Origin: Eremomyces bilateralis CBS 781.70
Lineage: Eukaryota; Ascomycota; Dothideomycetes; Eremomycetales; Eremomycetaceae
Assembly: GCF_010015585.1 (NCBI RefSeq)
Contig: NW_022985091.1
Span: 76,138-140,137, forward strand
Reading direction: 5' to 3'
Length of the DNA: 64,000 bases
Shown here piece by piece: positions 46,716-56,937 of this stretch. The notes below the pieces were generated by a model. That model was given only the letters and a program-made list of their open reading frames with translations. It searched no databases and had not been told where the DNA came from. Numbering within the stretch: position 1 is the first letter of the stretch; every line of letters starts with the position of its first letter. The translations under genes were made by a program, and so were the position numbers.

Positions 46716-47352
46716 ACTTCGAAGTATGCGATCTAGCCAACCAGAGTATTTTCGTGTAAGGGTAGCGTGTTTAAAAGATGTTCCAAAGAGGTTTTCCAGC
46801 TCTTCTCTGTACGAATCAATATGGCGGTATGACGGACTTCTGTACTGGAGCCTGAAATCCTGTCTCGGGTGAGCATGAGAATGTGAAAACACGCTGCATC
46901 GCGACGGTCCAACTGATTACTGAAGTTCTCTAAGCCTCTATACTCCGTATTATTGCTGTCAGATGTCCTTTGTCACAACAATCTACAGGGATACGAAGCG
47001 AAAACGCGGGGGAATTCGCCATTGGAACGGAGCCTGCGAAGTGTGGAGCTTAATGCTAATTAGGCCTTGGCTGACCATTGACCATGTACCAACCAACCAC
47101 TCCGGGCTGACTTAGTCCCTTTCCTACCCGCCCGAGAATCTCCCGCCTCGTCTTGGATCTCGGGACCTTGACCTTGAGGCCTCATTTTGATTCCTGTTCG
47201 CCCGATATCAGCCGTGCTGTGGATCGTCTTTGGTTGACCTGAAGTCTACAAGTGTTGTGTTTGAAAATTCTCACGTGGATTCGCGCTGAGGTTCGTCCCG
47301 AATCCTCATTCATGCGCCGCACGGTGACGGGGAAAGAGGAGGTCCAGGCATC
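46716..47352. other. Intergenic region upstream of the Zn2Cys6 regulator
   Basis: 637 bp between tandem genes. It contains TGACCATTGACCATG at 47071-47085 and several CTCGG words (e.g. 47158-47162), but no exact CCTCGG. No gene seen. Confidence 0.5.
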
Positions 47353-49682
47353 ATGGCAGACCCAAAATCAGCTCAACCGCGCACGCGAGCGCAGAGGGCT
47401 TGCATTGTCTGTCATAAGAGGAAGATCAAGTGCGATCTCGAGACATGTGCAGGTCCGCGCTGCACCAATTGCCTACGCGACGAATATGAATGCATACCGC
47501 GAGAGCGGAAGCGGAAGCGGTTTACTATGTCGCCTTCACCTTCGGGAGGCAGACCTGCTGGACGATTAAAAAGGGAGCCACCAAATCCTCGTGCTTCACT
47601 TTCGAATCCTTCCATGATGGATCCAGTATACCAACCACAGAGATCGATCAGCGATGTTGATGGAACGAACCTCACCGAGGTCTCCCCAAAGTCGATGGCA
47701 GGAGCTGCAAACCACTCCAATTCAACCCCCCCAGGAGCGGTAACAGGGCAACCGCACTACCCGCACGGTGGACCAAATACGTCGTATCTTGGCCGGAGTT
47801 CTTACATTGCGGTGGACGTTCCACTCGACGATGAGGAAGCGCCGGAGATCCCCCAGAATTTCCAAACCCTCAACGATCGAGATGTCGAGGTTTTGGGGAT
47901 CCAAAGGGTATTCGAGCTCCCGCCTCGCGCGATCAGGGAAAGTTTGATCGACCATTTCTGGGAGCGATGCTGGCCTTGGACGCCGATTGTCGACCGCAGT
48001 TGGCTGAAGGGTAGGAACGCCGGCATGACCAACACCATGTTCGACCCCGAAGGCGAATCTGGGACGCCTAGTATTCTGTTGCTCCAGGCTATGTTACTGG
48101 CCGGCTCACGAGTGAGCACGGCCATATTTCCAAGCCCAACTTCGGGGACTAGTGCCAACAAAGACATTACCCCAGGTTTCGGCCCCGAAGACTTCTACCG
48201 GAGAGCCAAAACGTTGTTCTGGACAGGATCCGAACGAGACCCTCTTCTCATCACGGTTGCAGCTTGTTTGCTCAACTGGTGGAATCCAGAGGGGCCAGAG
48301 CATTTCTCGACCGATACCAGTGGGTTTTGGCTGAGAATCAGTGTTGGACTGGCGTATCAGATTGGCCTCCACAAAGATCCAGGGGATTCATCGGAAGACT
48401 CTGGTATCAGGAGAAGGATATTTTGGTCCCTTGTTGTATGAAAGCCTGGTTCGGAATCATCTGGGGTATTTCTAACTGTCTGCTTCAGGTTCGAGACTGC
48501 CTGATCAATGCAGGCCATGGCAGACCTAGAGCAATAAACCTACAGCTAGCCGATGTGCTACCCCCCACAGCAAAGGACTTCGATGGAGACGAGAGAGCAG
48601 CAGAGCTATTCCGGCATTACATAGGTATCTCTTTGGTCCTGGGTAAGTTTGATACCGGTCTAAACGACTAAAATTTGATTTAAAGACATTCATTGATGTC
48701 TCTAGGGGACTTAACCCAGGTCTTCTTATCAAGAGCCAAATTCCAACCCGAACAGAAACTTTGCATGGACAATGCGGTATTTCGATGGCTCAAGACCCTT
48801 CCTGAGCATCTGCAACTGTGCCACCATACTTCAGCACGACCTCTTCGATCATACCATTTTGAAGCAAGACAACTTCATGTCCAGGTCCGATCTCTACAAC
48901 TCACTGATGGATTATAAACTAACTCTAAGTTACAGTATTTTACCGTGTTGACAATTCTGAACCGGGCCCAAAATACCAGTGGACCTCCCTCGACAGCATC
49001 CGTGCTCGCCTCATCCTTCGTCGTCGGAATATTCGAAGATTTTCTAGCCCGGGACGAGGTCCGATTCTTGGGTCCAATCTTCACCTTCTATCTCCTCTCA
49101 GCGGGCATTGCCCAACTCTCGTGTTACCGTTATCCAGGGTTATGGCATCTTGCGCAGCAGGATCTGGAAGTCATCTTTCGAAGTCAGAACGAGCTTGCCA
49201 AACGCTGGCCGTCAGCGATCGGAGCTCTCAAAACGCTGGCTGATGTACGGAGCAAAATATCCGGGCGTCAAAAAAGCACATATTTCCCCGACAACAATCT
49301 GACCGAGGACCAAGCTCAGTTTTTTGTAGACTTTGGGCCGGATCTGGCAAGGGAGTGGAATGTGCTCTATGGCAGCCAGTCGCACCGATGCGGGAACGGA
49401 AACATGCCGGACGAAAGCAATCGACAAGTCGCCACCCGGGACCTGATGACCGCTGGAATCCTGTCTGACCTGCAAACGCAAGCCCAAGGAGCGGCTCCAG
49501 CCGATGATGTCTCTGCTGGCCGTGGGTTACTCCCAACCGGCATGGCGCCGGACGAAGCCGCAAATGGGGCGTCTGGCATGTACCACCAGGAACCACTGCT
49601 TGACTCCGTTCCTACGACATTCGATTACGACGGCATTGGCAACTGGTTGTTCAATGATTGGGATGCGACGGCGATGTGGTGA
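47353..49682 (+). CDS. Zn2Cys6 transcription factor with fungal-specific regulatory domain
   Basis: Four exons, 47353-48435, 48489-48642, 48706-48884 and 48936-49682, 720 aa. The binuclear cluster near residues 17-44 reads C-x2-C-x6-C-x9-C-x2-C-x6-C (ACIVCHKRKIKC..CTNCLRDEYEC), followed by the basic PRERKRKR. The middle homology region has FWERCWPWTPIVDRSWL, LLLQAMLLAGSRVSTAIF, DFYRRAKTLFWTGSERDPLL, WLRISVGLAYQIGLHKD and, across intron 1, a join to VRDCLINAGHGRPRAI. The CH(K/Q)RK(I/V)(K/R)CD cluster resembles cutinase-factor/FarB-type regulators more than GAL4-type ones, by eye. Given its place between beta-oxidation genes, local control of that cluster is likely but inferred. The donors GTATGA and GTCCGA are unusual, so these two exon ends are less certain. 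Confidence 0.87.
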
Positions 49683-50118
49683 AATCAGGGGGTCGGTTCA
49701 CTATTGTCAGACTCAAATACAAATGGGCTCCCAGGGCATGGCTGCATCACAATAGAGAACACATGCCAATTGTCATTCCCGGCTCGTTCCTTCACGTAAC
49801 TTGCAGACCCACAGAACCATTCCAGTTTTGCGGGGAACCGAAATCTCCCGAGAACAACCGGACCCACTTGAACAAAAGCTTCCTGGAGCCAGAAATCCAC
49901 AACGCGCGGGGCTGGTCCAGGGTTCACGGGAACTCGGCCTCGGGCAAAGCTTCACCACAACAACTACCCCGGCCGTTGTGGTCATACCGGTAGTCAATTG
50001 TCGCGGTTACATACAGTTGGTGTACCGCTGCACGATAATTTTGATCATTGCAGATTTATCACTCACGAAGGCCAATATCATCCAGAAATTTGAGAATCGT
50101 TCATCGACACCTTTCACG
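49683..50118. promoter_or_regulatory. Promoter region of the enoyl-CoA hydratase/isomerase gene
   Basis: 436 bp between the regulator gene and the hydratase gene, with an exact CCTCGG at 49938-49943. Codons in frame with the hydratase run back to 49801 but lack family features, so I treat them as leader. Confidence 0.45.
49938..49943 (+). promoter_or_regulatory. CCTCGG motif (FarA/FarB-type core)
   Basis: Exact CCTCGG 176 bp upstream of the hydratase ATG, at nearly the same distance as the copy upstream of the acyl-CoA oxidase. Confidence 0.5.
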
Positions 50119-50908
50119 ATGGCGCTCGGAACCTACAAGGACCTCAGCGTGGAGCGACGCGGGCAGGTCTTCATCGTCACCATGCAGAAGAAGCCAGAAA
50201 ACCGAATCAACGTGGAATTCGCCCAAGAGATTATTCGTGCATTCCGTGATATCGAAAAAGAACTGGGACCCGACAGCGAAGGCGCCGTGATCACGCGAGG
50301 AAGCGATGCCAAATTCTGGTGCACGGGGCTCGACTTGGACGAAGCCGAAACCAACCCGTTCGCAAACAGCGATGGGTTCTTCCCGGTATGTATATTCCCA
50401 GATGAAACAGAATGATATTTTGGCTCATCCAAATCCGCCGCAGCTTCTCGCCACGATCCTCGACTTTCCATTTCCCACCATCGCCCTCATCACCGGCCAC
50501 ACGTTCGGCGGCGCCGTCCCCTTCTCCCTGTCCCACGACTACCGCATCATGAACTCCAAGCGCGGCTTCATCTCGATGCCCCCGGTCAACCTCGGGCTTC
50601 ACTTCCCGGGCATCGGGGCGCTTCCCCGCCTGAAGCTGCGACCGCAGATCGCCCGACAGATGCTCCTGGAAGCGCACAAGTGGACCGGAAAGGAGGCATA
50701 CGCCGACGGGATCGTCGACGCGGTGGCGGAGCCGGAGGAGATGCTGGAGGCGGCGGTGAAGCTTGCGGAGAAATGGCAGAGTAAGTCGAAGATGGGGGTC
50801 TATAGTGTGTTGCGAAGCGAGCTCTATGGCGAGGCGCTGGACAAGCTCCGGTCCATTAGCTATGTGCACGGGAAGAGGGTGACAGCTCCGGCCAAAGCGA
50901 AGATCTAA
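50119..50908 (+). CDS. Enoyl-CoA hydratase/isomerase (crotonase) family protein
   Basis: Two exons, 50119-50385 and 50444-50908, 243 aa. Crotonase-fold features are the N-terminal strand VERRGQVFIVTMQKKPENRI, the first oxyanion-hole segment GSDAKFWCTGLDLDEAE and the second FGGAVPFSLSHDYRIM, followed by GFISMPPVNLGLHFPGIGA and ALPRLKLRPQIARQMLLEAH. An acidic residue in the MPPVNLG loop, expected at the hydratase Glu position, is missing, which favours delta3,delta2-enoyl-CoA isomerase (Eci-like) over hydratase. The C-terminus is AKI, a weak PTS1-like tripeptide, so it is probably peroxisomal. That would let it handle unsaturated fatty acids in the same pathway as the oxidase upstream. Convergent with the Ser/Thr-rich gene. 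Confidence 0.88.
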
Positions 50909-51432
50909 TTACTATCAATCGAAGTCTGTTCACTGCGTGCAGAAGCAATATGTACCGATCTATCTCGTTTCATTAATAAGTGAAAAAAAGTATGGTCGAA
51001 TATTCTCGCACTTGGAAGTCTTAGTCACGCGATTTATGACTTCTCACTAATTCCTATCCACGCTGTTACAATCCCCATCTTTTCCACTACCATTTCTGTC
51101 CTGATAATGGTCTGCACGGCCATGGTCTTTGTAACTTAGTCGTGTCGATCTTATTGGGATCCATCCGCGCGACCGTCATCCGGTCCTAGGTAGCTAGACA
51201 TCGCATACCAGCACTGAAATCCCAGTAGACTCGGGAGGTTCGGCTCCCTTGTCTTCATCGTGGTAGACTGTTTTCAATCTCGCCATTTCTTAGGGGAGGT
51301 TGACGAAAGGGTATTTCGCCCGTGTGTACGACTTTAAGGCACTGTGTGAAGTTGTCATTCCGTCCTTTCCTGTGCCTGGGATGCAGGGTATCCAAGTCCG
51401 TCCGGCATTGTGATGCCCGGCCAACCTAGTGT
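50909..51432. other. Convergent 3' intergenic region
   Basis: 3' flanks of the crotonase gene and of the Ser/Thr-rich gene. No gene or repeat seen. Confidence 0.5.
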
Positions 51433-53006
51433 CTATGAGCACGTGGAAACTTGACCCCAAGGCGCCTCATCCACGCACACGACTTCGTGCACCGCCTGCG
51501 ACGGGAACTTCGCGAGTTCTGTGAGATTCTCCCACCTGACCTCTGAGGTGAGTCCACAGACATGACGCGACCGCTGGTCTCCGAAACTTCTCCAGTATGG
51601 CTCCTAGGGGACACCTCACACGCTCGACGCCACTGGTGGTCTCTGAAGCTCCTCGGAAGGTATGGGCCTGATGACGAGCGCTGGTGGTACGATATCCACT
51701 GTCGGCTGCGGGAGCGTGAAGGTACGGAAGCCGGTCGGGATTTCCGTAAGTTGAGGTTGGCTGGAAATCGACGTTGACGCGAGTGGGACGCGTTGATGCG
51801 GAGTTGACTTAGCGTCTGGTTGGATAACCGTGGAATTTGAGCTAGGCTGGGACGGTGAGGGACGGGGCGTGCGAATAGTTGTATATAACGTCGTCGTTTC
51901 ATACACAACATCGAGCAATGAAAAGGACGGTGTCAGGGCGGATGTGGAGTTAGGCGCCAAGGCCGAAACCGTTGTATACAAAGTGGTGGTCTCATAGACA
52001 ACATCAGGCAGTGAGAATAATGGCAATGATGAAACAGCGGAGGATGACACAGCAAGCGGTGCGGATGGTTCGGAGGTCGAGTTAGGCGCCAGGGCCGAAA
52101 CCGTTGTAAACATGGTGGTCGTCACATACTCGACACCGGGAAGTGAGGTGAAAGGAGCTGGTTTGGCCAGAGATAGTTGTGATGACCTTGAGGGAGACTG
52201 AGTTGGTCTTGCATTCGCGCTGGACGAGAGCAACGGCTGTCCGACTTGTGAAGGACTTAGGATTTGTGGAGCTTGTGGCGAGGACTTGGGAATTGGCGAA
52301 GTAGGAGCTGAACTCGCGGCACTTCCAGTTGGTGACCTTCCGGAAGGCGAAGAAGCGGCACTTTTATCTGAGCTACCAGTGCTATCCCTGACAGGAGGCT
52401 GATGAAATGCGCTCTGGGACCTCGACGGTGGAGATGACGCCGAAGGAACAGTCGCGGAAACACTCGTTCGCAGCTGAGTCGGCGTAGTTGAAATACCGGA
52501 CGATTCTCGCGCTGCAAACGAAGAGGAAAATGACGAGGACGAGGACGAGGAGCGGCTGCTATCCACCACCGGTGTGCGCGACTCCGGCTCGGTGGAAGAG
52601 GTTGTAGATGCGCTCGGTTGGCTTGAGATTATGCTCGATGTGGTTCTCAAATCGTCAACGAGTGTAGTGACGAAAATTACGGACGGAGGCACCGTAAGTT
52701 TCGGGTTCCCGCTCGGATCGACGAAAGTGAACCCTGGAGCCGTGGAGAAGATCGATACGGGCTGCAAGGGCACGATCTCCATATCTCCGTTGACAGCAAC
52801 GACCGAGGGTGGCGAAGAGAATTCTACACTCGTCTGTGTCGTGGACGACATCTTTGTCGTGTTCACTGATGAAGTGGGAATTGACGTGGTGTTTGCAGAT
52901 CTAGGGAGTCTGGATATCCAATGTCAGTCGCGGATTGCATGCCAGGAATGGAGACGGACTCACAACCGACCAGCGGCTCGACCGTGCAATGGACTTGAAT
53001 AAACAT
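51433..53006 (-). CDS. Ser/Thr/Pro-rich protein with tandem ETTTLYTTVSALAPNSTS repeats
   Basis: I assemble three exons, 53006-52964, 52865-51620 and 51535-51433 (463 aa). The central exon is firm. The first (MFIQVHCTVEPLVG) rests on a GTGAGT donor, a CTGAC branch and a CAG acceptor. The last (WENLTELAKF..VDEAPWGQVSTCS) rests on a GTGAGG donor and a CAG acceptor with correct phase. The body is about 40% Ser/Thr/Pro. Three related units (DVVYETTTLYTTVSALAPNS type) lie in the second half, with NST glycosylation sequons. Composition suggests a mucin-like cell-surface or secreted protein, yet I see no clear signal peptide or GPI signal with this start. Either the start is wrong or the protein is intracellular. 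Nearby minus-strand frames (53270-53034) are hydrophobic but lack an ATG. Confidence 0.5.
51868..52143 (-). repeat. Three degenerate tandem coding repeats in the Ser/Thr-rich gene
   Basis: Units around 52143-52075, 52012-51945 and 51925-51868 encode LPGVEYVTTTMFTTVSALAP, LPDVVYETTTLYTTVSALAP and LLDVVYETTTLYTTIRTPRP. The DNA is also similar (TTAGGCGCCAAGGCCGAAAC against TTAGGCGCCAGGGCCGAAAC on the plus strand), so these are true internal duplications. Confidence 0.7.
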
Positions 53007-53934
53007 GATGGATTAAGGCTGCCAGCAGAAGTATTATACAAGTTCGAGCCATTTCTCGTAAATAGCTTTCGATATCTCACACGAATAACAATCGGTTTGA
53101 CAAGCGGTTGCAGAAAAGCGGGCAAGGCACGACTTGCGCGTATCGCAAAACGATGAAGCAACAGAAATAGAAGAGAGGGACAAAGTTGCGAAGACGGAAG
53201 AGATCGACTTGAAAGAAAAGAGGCACCACAACAACAGGAACAGAGACAGAAGTGCGAGGAATCGCACCACTTTGAGATATGCGTGGAGTCATTATTCGTA
53301 GTGTTGACTGCCCGACGAGACGCGTCGTCGGATCCATCTTGTACAACGGGAAAGAATTGGACCAGGCGGCTCTGCTTGTCATAGAGACAATGTTTCATAT
53401 CCGACGAAAGACTTACTGAAACTCCATGAGACAGGCTACGAATTGGAACGCACTGAACAAAGTCATAATGAAAGGAGGATGTTGATGTGTTACTGGCGAC
53501 TCGCCCTTCAGATTCGTGGTGGAGAGAGGATGTTCGGGGCTCTGATTGGACGGTCATTGTTCTCCGCTGAAACGTCCACGTCCACGCCCGAACCCCAACC
53601 ACCAACAGTCGACCCATCTCATCTCCCGTTCAAACAACCACTGGAAGTCTGGAACCTCTTCTGCTCAGGTCCGGTGAAGCGTGGGCCGACATCGATTGAG
53701 CTGGAAGCGGCGGTTGCCGAATGAGGATTCACTCAGACAGACTGGAAGAATATACAACTCGATTCTGACTCGGATGCACAATGCTACCATCCCATGGTCT
53801 AACGCACTCTCCCATTGTCCCACGTACGCTCCCACGAACCCAATATCCAAAACGCCTTGCTATGCAAAAGTCATCCACCATGTGACAGGTCTATGCACCA
53901 AGTCCTCAACGGACACCACCCGCATAAAATGCAT
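53007..53934. other. Intergenic region upstream of the Ser/Thr-rich gene
   Basis: Promoter side of the Ser/Thr-rich gene and 3' flank of the kinesin gene. Several minus-strand frames are Leu/Phe/Ser-rich (53270-53034) but begin with GTG or lack splice support. No confident gene. Confidence 0.4.
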
Positions 53935-56216
53935 TCAGAAACCTTCCAATTCCATCCCCACCCTCATTTTCTCGACCATCTTCCCGCCCACTCCCTTCAA
54001 CGCTCCCAGTTCACCCAGGTCATGAATTGAACCGAGCCGATCTTCGTCATCCATCTCACAGAGCGCATTGACGATGGATTCGGCCCGCTTCGCGCCCACT
54101 CCTTTCAGCGCTCGGATTTGGCCGACGTCGCGGGAGTTGATGACGTCCAGCAAACGCGCTGTTCGAGGCGTGGGGGGCTGTGTCGAGTCCGCATCGTTGA
54201 ATACCGATAGTTTTAATTTGGTGTTTGCCGTGACGGGCTTACGTCGCGGCTTCTTCAACGGTAGTTCGTCCGCTAGATCGTACGAATCGTCATTTCCGCC
54301 TTCGGCATCAGGGTAGAAATCGTCGTCTTGATCATGAGACGCCTCGTGCGGCTTGGAGGACTGGTTCTGACCCGGCATATGGTATGAGCCTTTGGATGGT
54401 GAAGGAGCGCTGACAACCCTCGCCCCAGGAAGTCTCCCAACCTCATTTTTTGCCCGCAGCCGTCCCTTCACGCCTTCTATCTTCCGCAGCAGTTTGTGGT
54501 TCCCGGGGAAGAACGGCAACGCCAACTGGTACATGCGCAGGGCGCTTGGATCCTCGCCGCGGGCCGCATGTTGACGTGCCATCAAGAGGTACTGCAATCC
54601 TTCGGAATCTTCACGCTCCGTCACGCGGGCCTCCAAGACGTCCAGTCGACGTTGAATTTCGTCCGGGAGTGGAACCGCAGCCGCCGTCATGTTGTTCTCT
54701 GCTAGCGTTCGTTCTGCGAGCTTCTCCTCGACCAGGCGACCGACCATCTGCTCGATGGAAGCTTTGGAGAGCTGCATCTCGGAGGGTTTCGACGATCGCG
54801 GGAGGTTGGAGCGAATGGACTTAATCGGTCTTGTGGATAGGTTACTTGAGCTGTCATTGAGAGGGCGCTTGTAAGGAGAGTTCTTGCGCTGCGAAGATGC
54901 TGCAAGGGGCCGGGCCGACGGCTTATTTTTGTCGGTGTAGACGGAGAATGTTCGAGGGGGTTTGTCGGGTTTGGGCTCCGGTTGAGCATGGTGAGATGGG
55001 ATCTGAGCGTTGAAATCCCGGGTGACGGCAAGCGGGCGCAATGGTTGGCGATTGATCGAGGGCCCAGGCAGTGAATGGGTGGCTTTTGTGTTCGTGGTAC
55101 GGAACATCGGTTCGTTCTCGATCTCGTTCACCTCGATTTTCTTCGTTCGATTTGCAAAGTTGAGCGAGCTCAGCGTGTCAAGATGATAGCTTCGGACTGG
55201 AGCGAGATTCAGGAACATGACCGTCAGCCCGTCGTTCTGCCCCAGGGAGAGGATCCTCGTCATCTTCGATTCCCGGTAGGGGATACGAGATTGCTTTTTG
55301 CTGATGGCTTCCACACATTGTGCCAGCACGAAGAGAGACTTGTTGATGCTTCCAGATTCCACCATGCGCTCCTTGTTGTTGTCGGTCCGGCGATTGTCTT
55401 CCGACCCGGCAAGATCGATCGCGGACGCTGTGCTGACCAGTGTACGATCCCCCGTCGTTTGCGTCAGCTTCACGCAAAGAATGGCGTGAGATCGGGACGA
55501 GTGGGCATTCAATTTCGTCGCGGACGTGCTTCGATTGATGTTAGCTTCATCGTAGAGCTTTTCAAACTCCTTCAGCGTCGTGCAGGGCCGCTCGGTCAAT
55601 CCGCAGACGATCGTCTTCCCGCCGTTGTCACGGATGGGTAAACCAGCAGCGGTCCGTTTGTCAGGGGACTGAAACAAATCGTAAACCCGATCATTGTAGA
55701 TTTCGTAGTAGCTCATGGCCACGTGGAGTTCGGTAGCCCCTTCGCTATCCTTTTCGATCTTTCTACAACGCCGATATATCGAGCTGAGAAGACGCGGGAT
55801 GACTCCACGTTCCGCGAGCGATTTCCCTCCTCGCATCGTGTGGGTTTTGCCGGTTCCAGTGACCCCATATGCAAATAGCGTAACATCGTACCCGGAGAAC
55901 AGGTGTTTCACCGTAGGGGCAACTAAAGCATGCGGTGAGTGGTTCGTTTCCAATGGAGGCTCCCCGATTATGATGGTCCACTCGCACCTTCGCTGTCAAA
56001 TATATCCTGCTGCGTGCAGCTTTGGTCATAGACGGAATTGAATTGAAAGGCAAATGATTCGGCGCCATTCCTCGGATTTGGTATCCGCACAACATTGGGC
56101 CTAGGCACGGATTTCCCGGACGATTCGCCTGAGGTCGAATCCGTATGTACGATCGTGTCGGAGCTAATTTCATGTTTCAAAAGTGGCCGTATTCTCGCGA
56201 CCACGCGCACACTCAT
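53935..56216 (-). CDS. Kinesin-10-type (KIF22/Kid-like) motor with C-terminal helix-hairpin-helix motifs
   Basis: Two exons, 56216-55988 and 55922-53935 (65-bp intron), 738 aa. The motor head is N-terminal: SVRVVARIRPLL, the P-loop AYGVTGTGKTHTM, switch I NAHSSRSHAIL, switch II AIDLAGSEDNRRTDNNKERM and SGSINKSLFVLAQCVEAISK, then IPYRESKMTRILSLGQNDGL and the neck-side TLSSLNFANRTKKIEV. A Ser/Pro-rich linker and a short coil follow. The last 70 residues hold two HhH-like motifs (LKGVGAKRAESIVNAL and LKGVGGKMVEKMRVGM), as in the DNA-binding tail of Kid/KIF22. This pairing of motor and HhH tail implies a chromosome-binding, polar-ejection-type motor. It may be missing from yeasts; that comparison is from general knowledge. 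Confidence 0.88.
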
Positions 56217-56937
56217 GTCGTCCGAGTTCTAGAGATGTCTGATCGCGTCGTTCAGAGGAGTCGAAGGAGATGGCGGATGGACGGAACGGAAGGGGAATCA
56301 ATTCTTTCAATTGAGGAATAATAAGTCAATGCTTTTCGTATGAACCGTCCGCGGAAAAGAAAAAGGGAAAATCGAGGCAAGACGAGTCGAGATGATGCAC
56401 GCAAGACGCATCCGAATGATCTGATCTATGCAGAGGTGAACGATTGAGTGGATGTTTACGTTTGTACAGCACCCTAGCAACCGAACGTCGTATTGGTCGC
56501 TGAAGTCCGCCGGGCACAACAACGTCTCGTCTCCACACTCCTTAACTCCTGGCTTGATAAATGTTCGAATTGATCGGAGATAGTACCCATTTCATATGCT
56601 AACCATCAGTGAACATGATAAATCCCCATGAATGGGCAACGCAGAGGTATTGTCCAAAAGAGAACGTAAAGGAAGACATCACCAAAACTAAGTGCAACTC
56701 CTCGCATTCCTCATCAATCCTCCCTGTAAAATTCCATCCGTCGCGTTTCCACCAAAAACTCGGGGGGTATCATCTCGAATAAAAGAACCCGTTCGGGATC
56801 ATGTCATCAGTCATCAATCAGTAAAAGGGGTATAACTGCGTGCCTCGTTCCCTCCAAAACGCGATAATCATAACAATTCAAAGCAAGCTCTCCTCTCTCC
56901 ACCCAACATAAATGCCCTCACCGACGCGTAAATCCCA
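56217..56937. other. Intergenic region between the kinesin and C2H2 genes
   Basis: Kinesin 5' flank and C2H2 gene 3' flank. No gene seen. Confidence 0.5.

Noticed and set aside
46305-46892. 195-codon minus-strand frame over the end of the acyl-CoA oxidase gene
   Set aside because: Antisense to an exon whose sequence matches the oxidase family through its AKL end.
55075-55641. 188-codon plus-strand frame inside the kinesin gene
   Set aside because: Antisense shadow of the motor-domain coding region, with no recognisable protein features.
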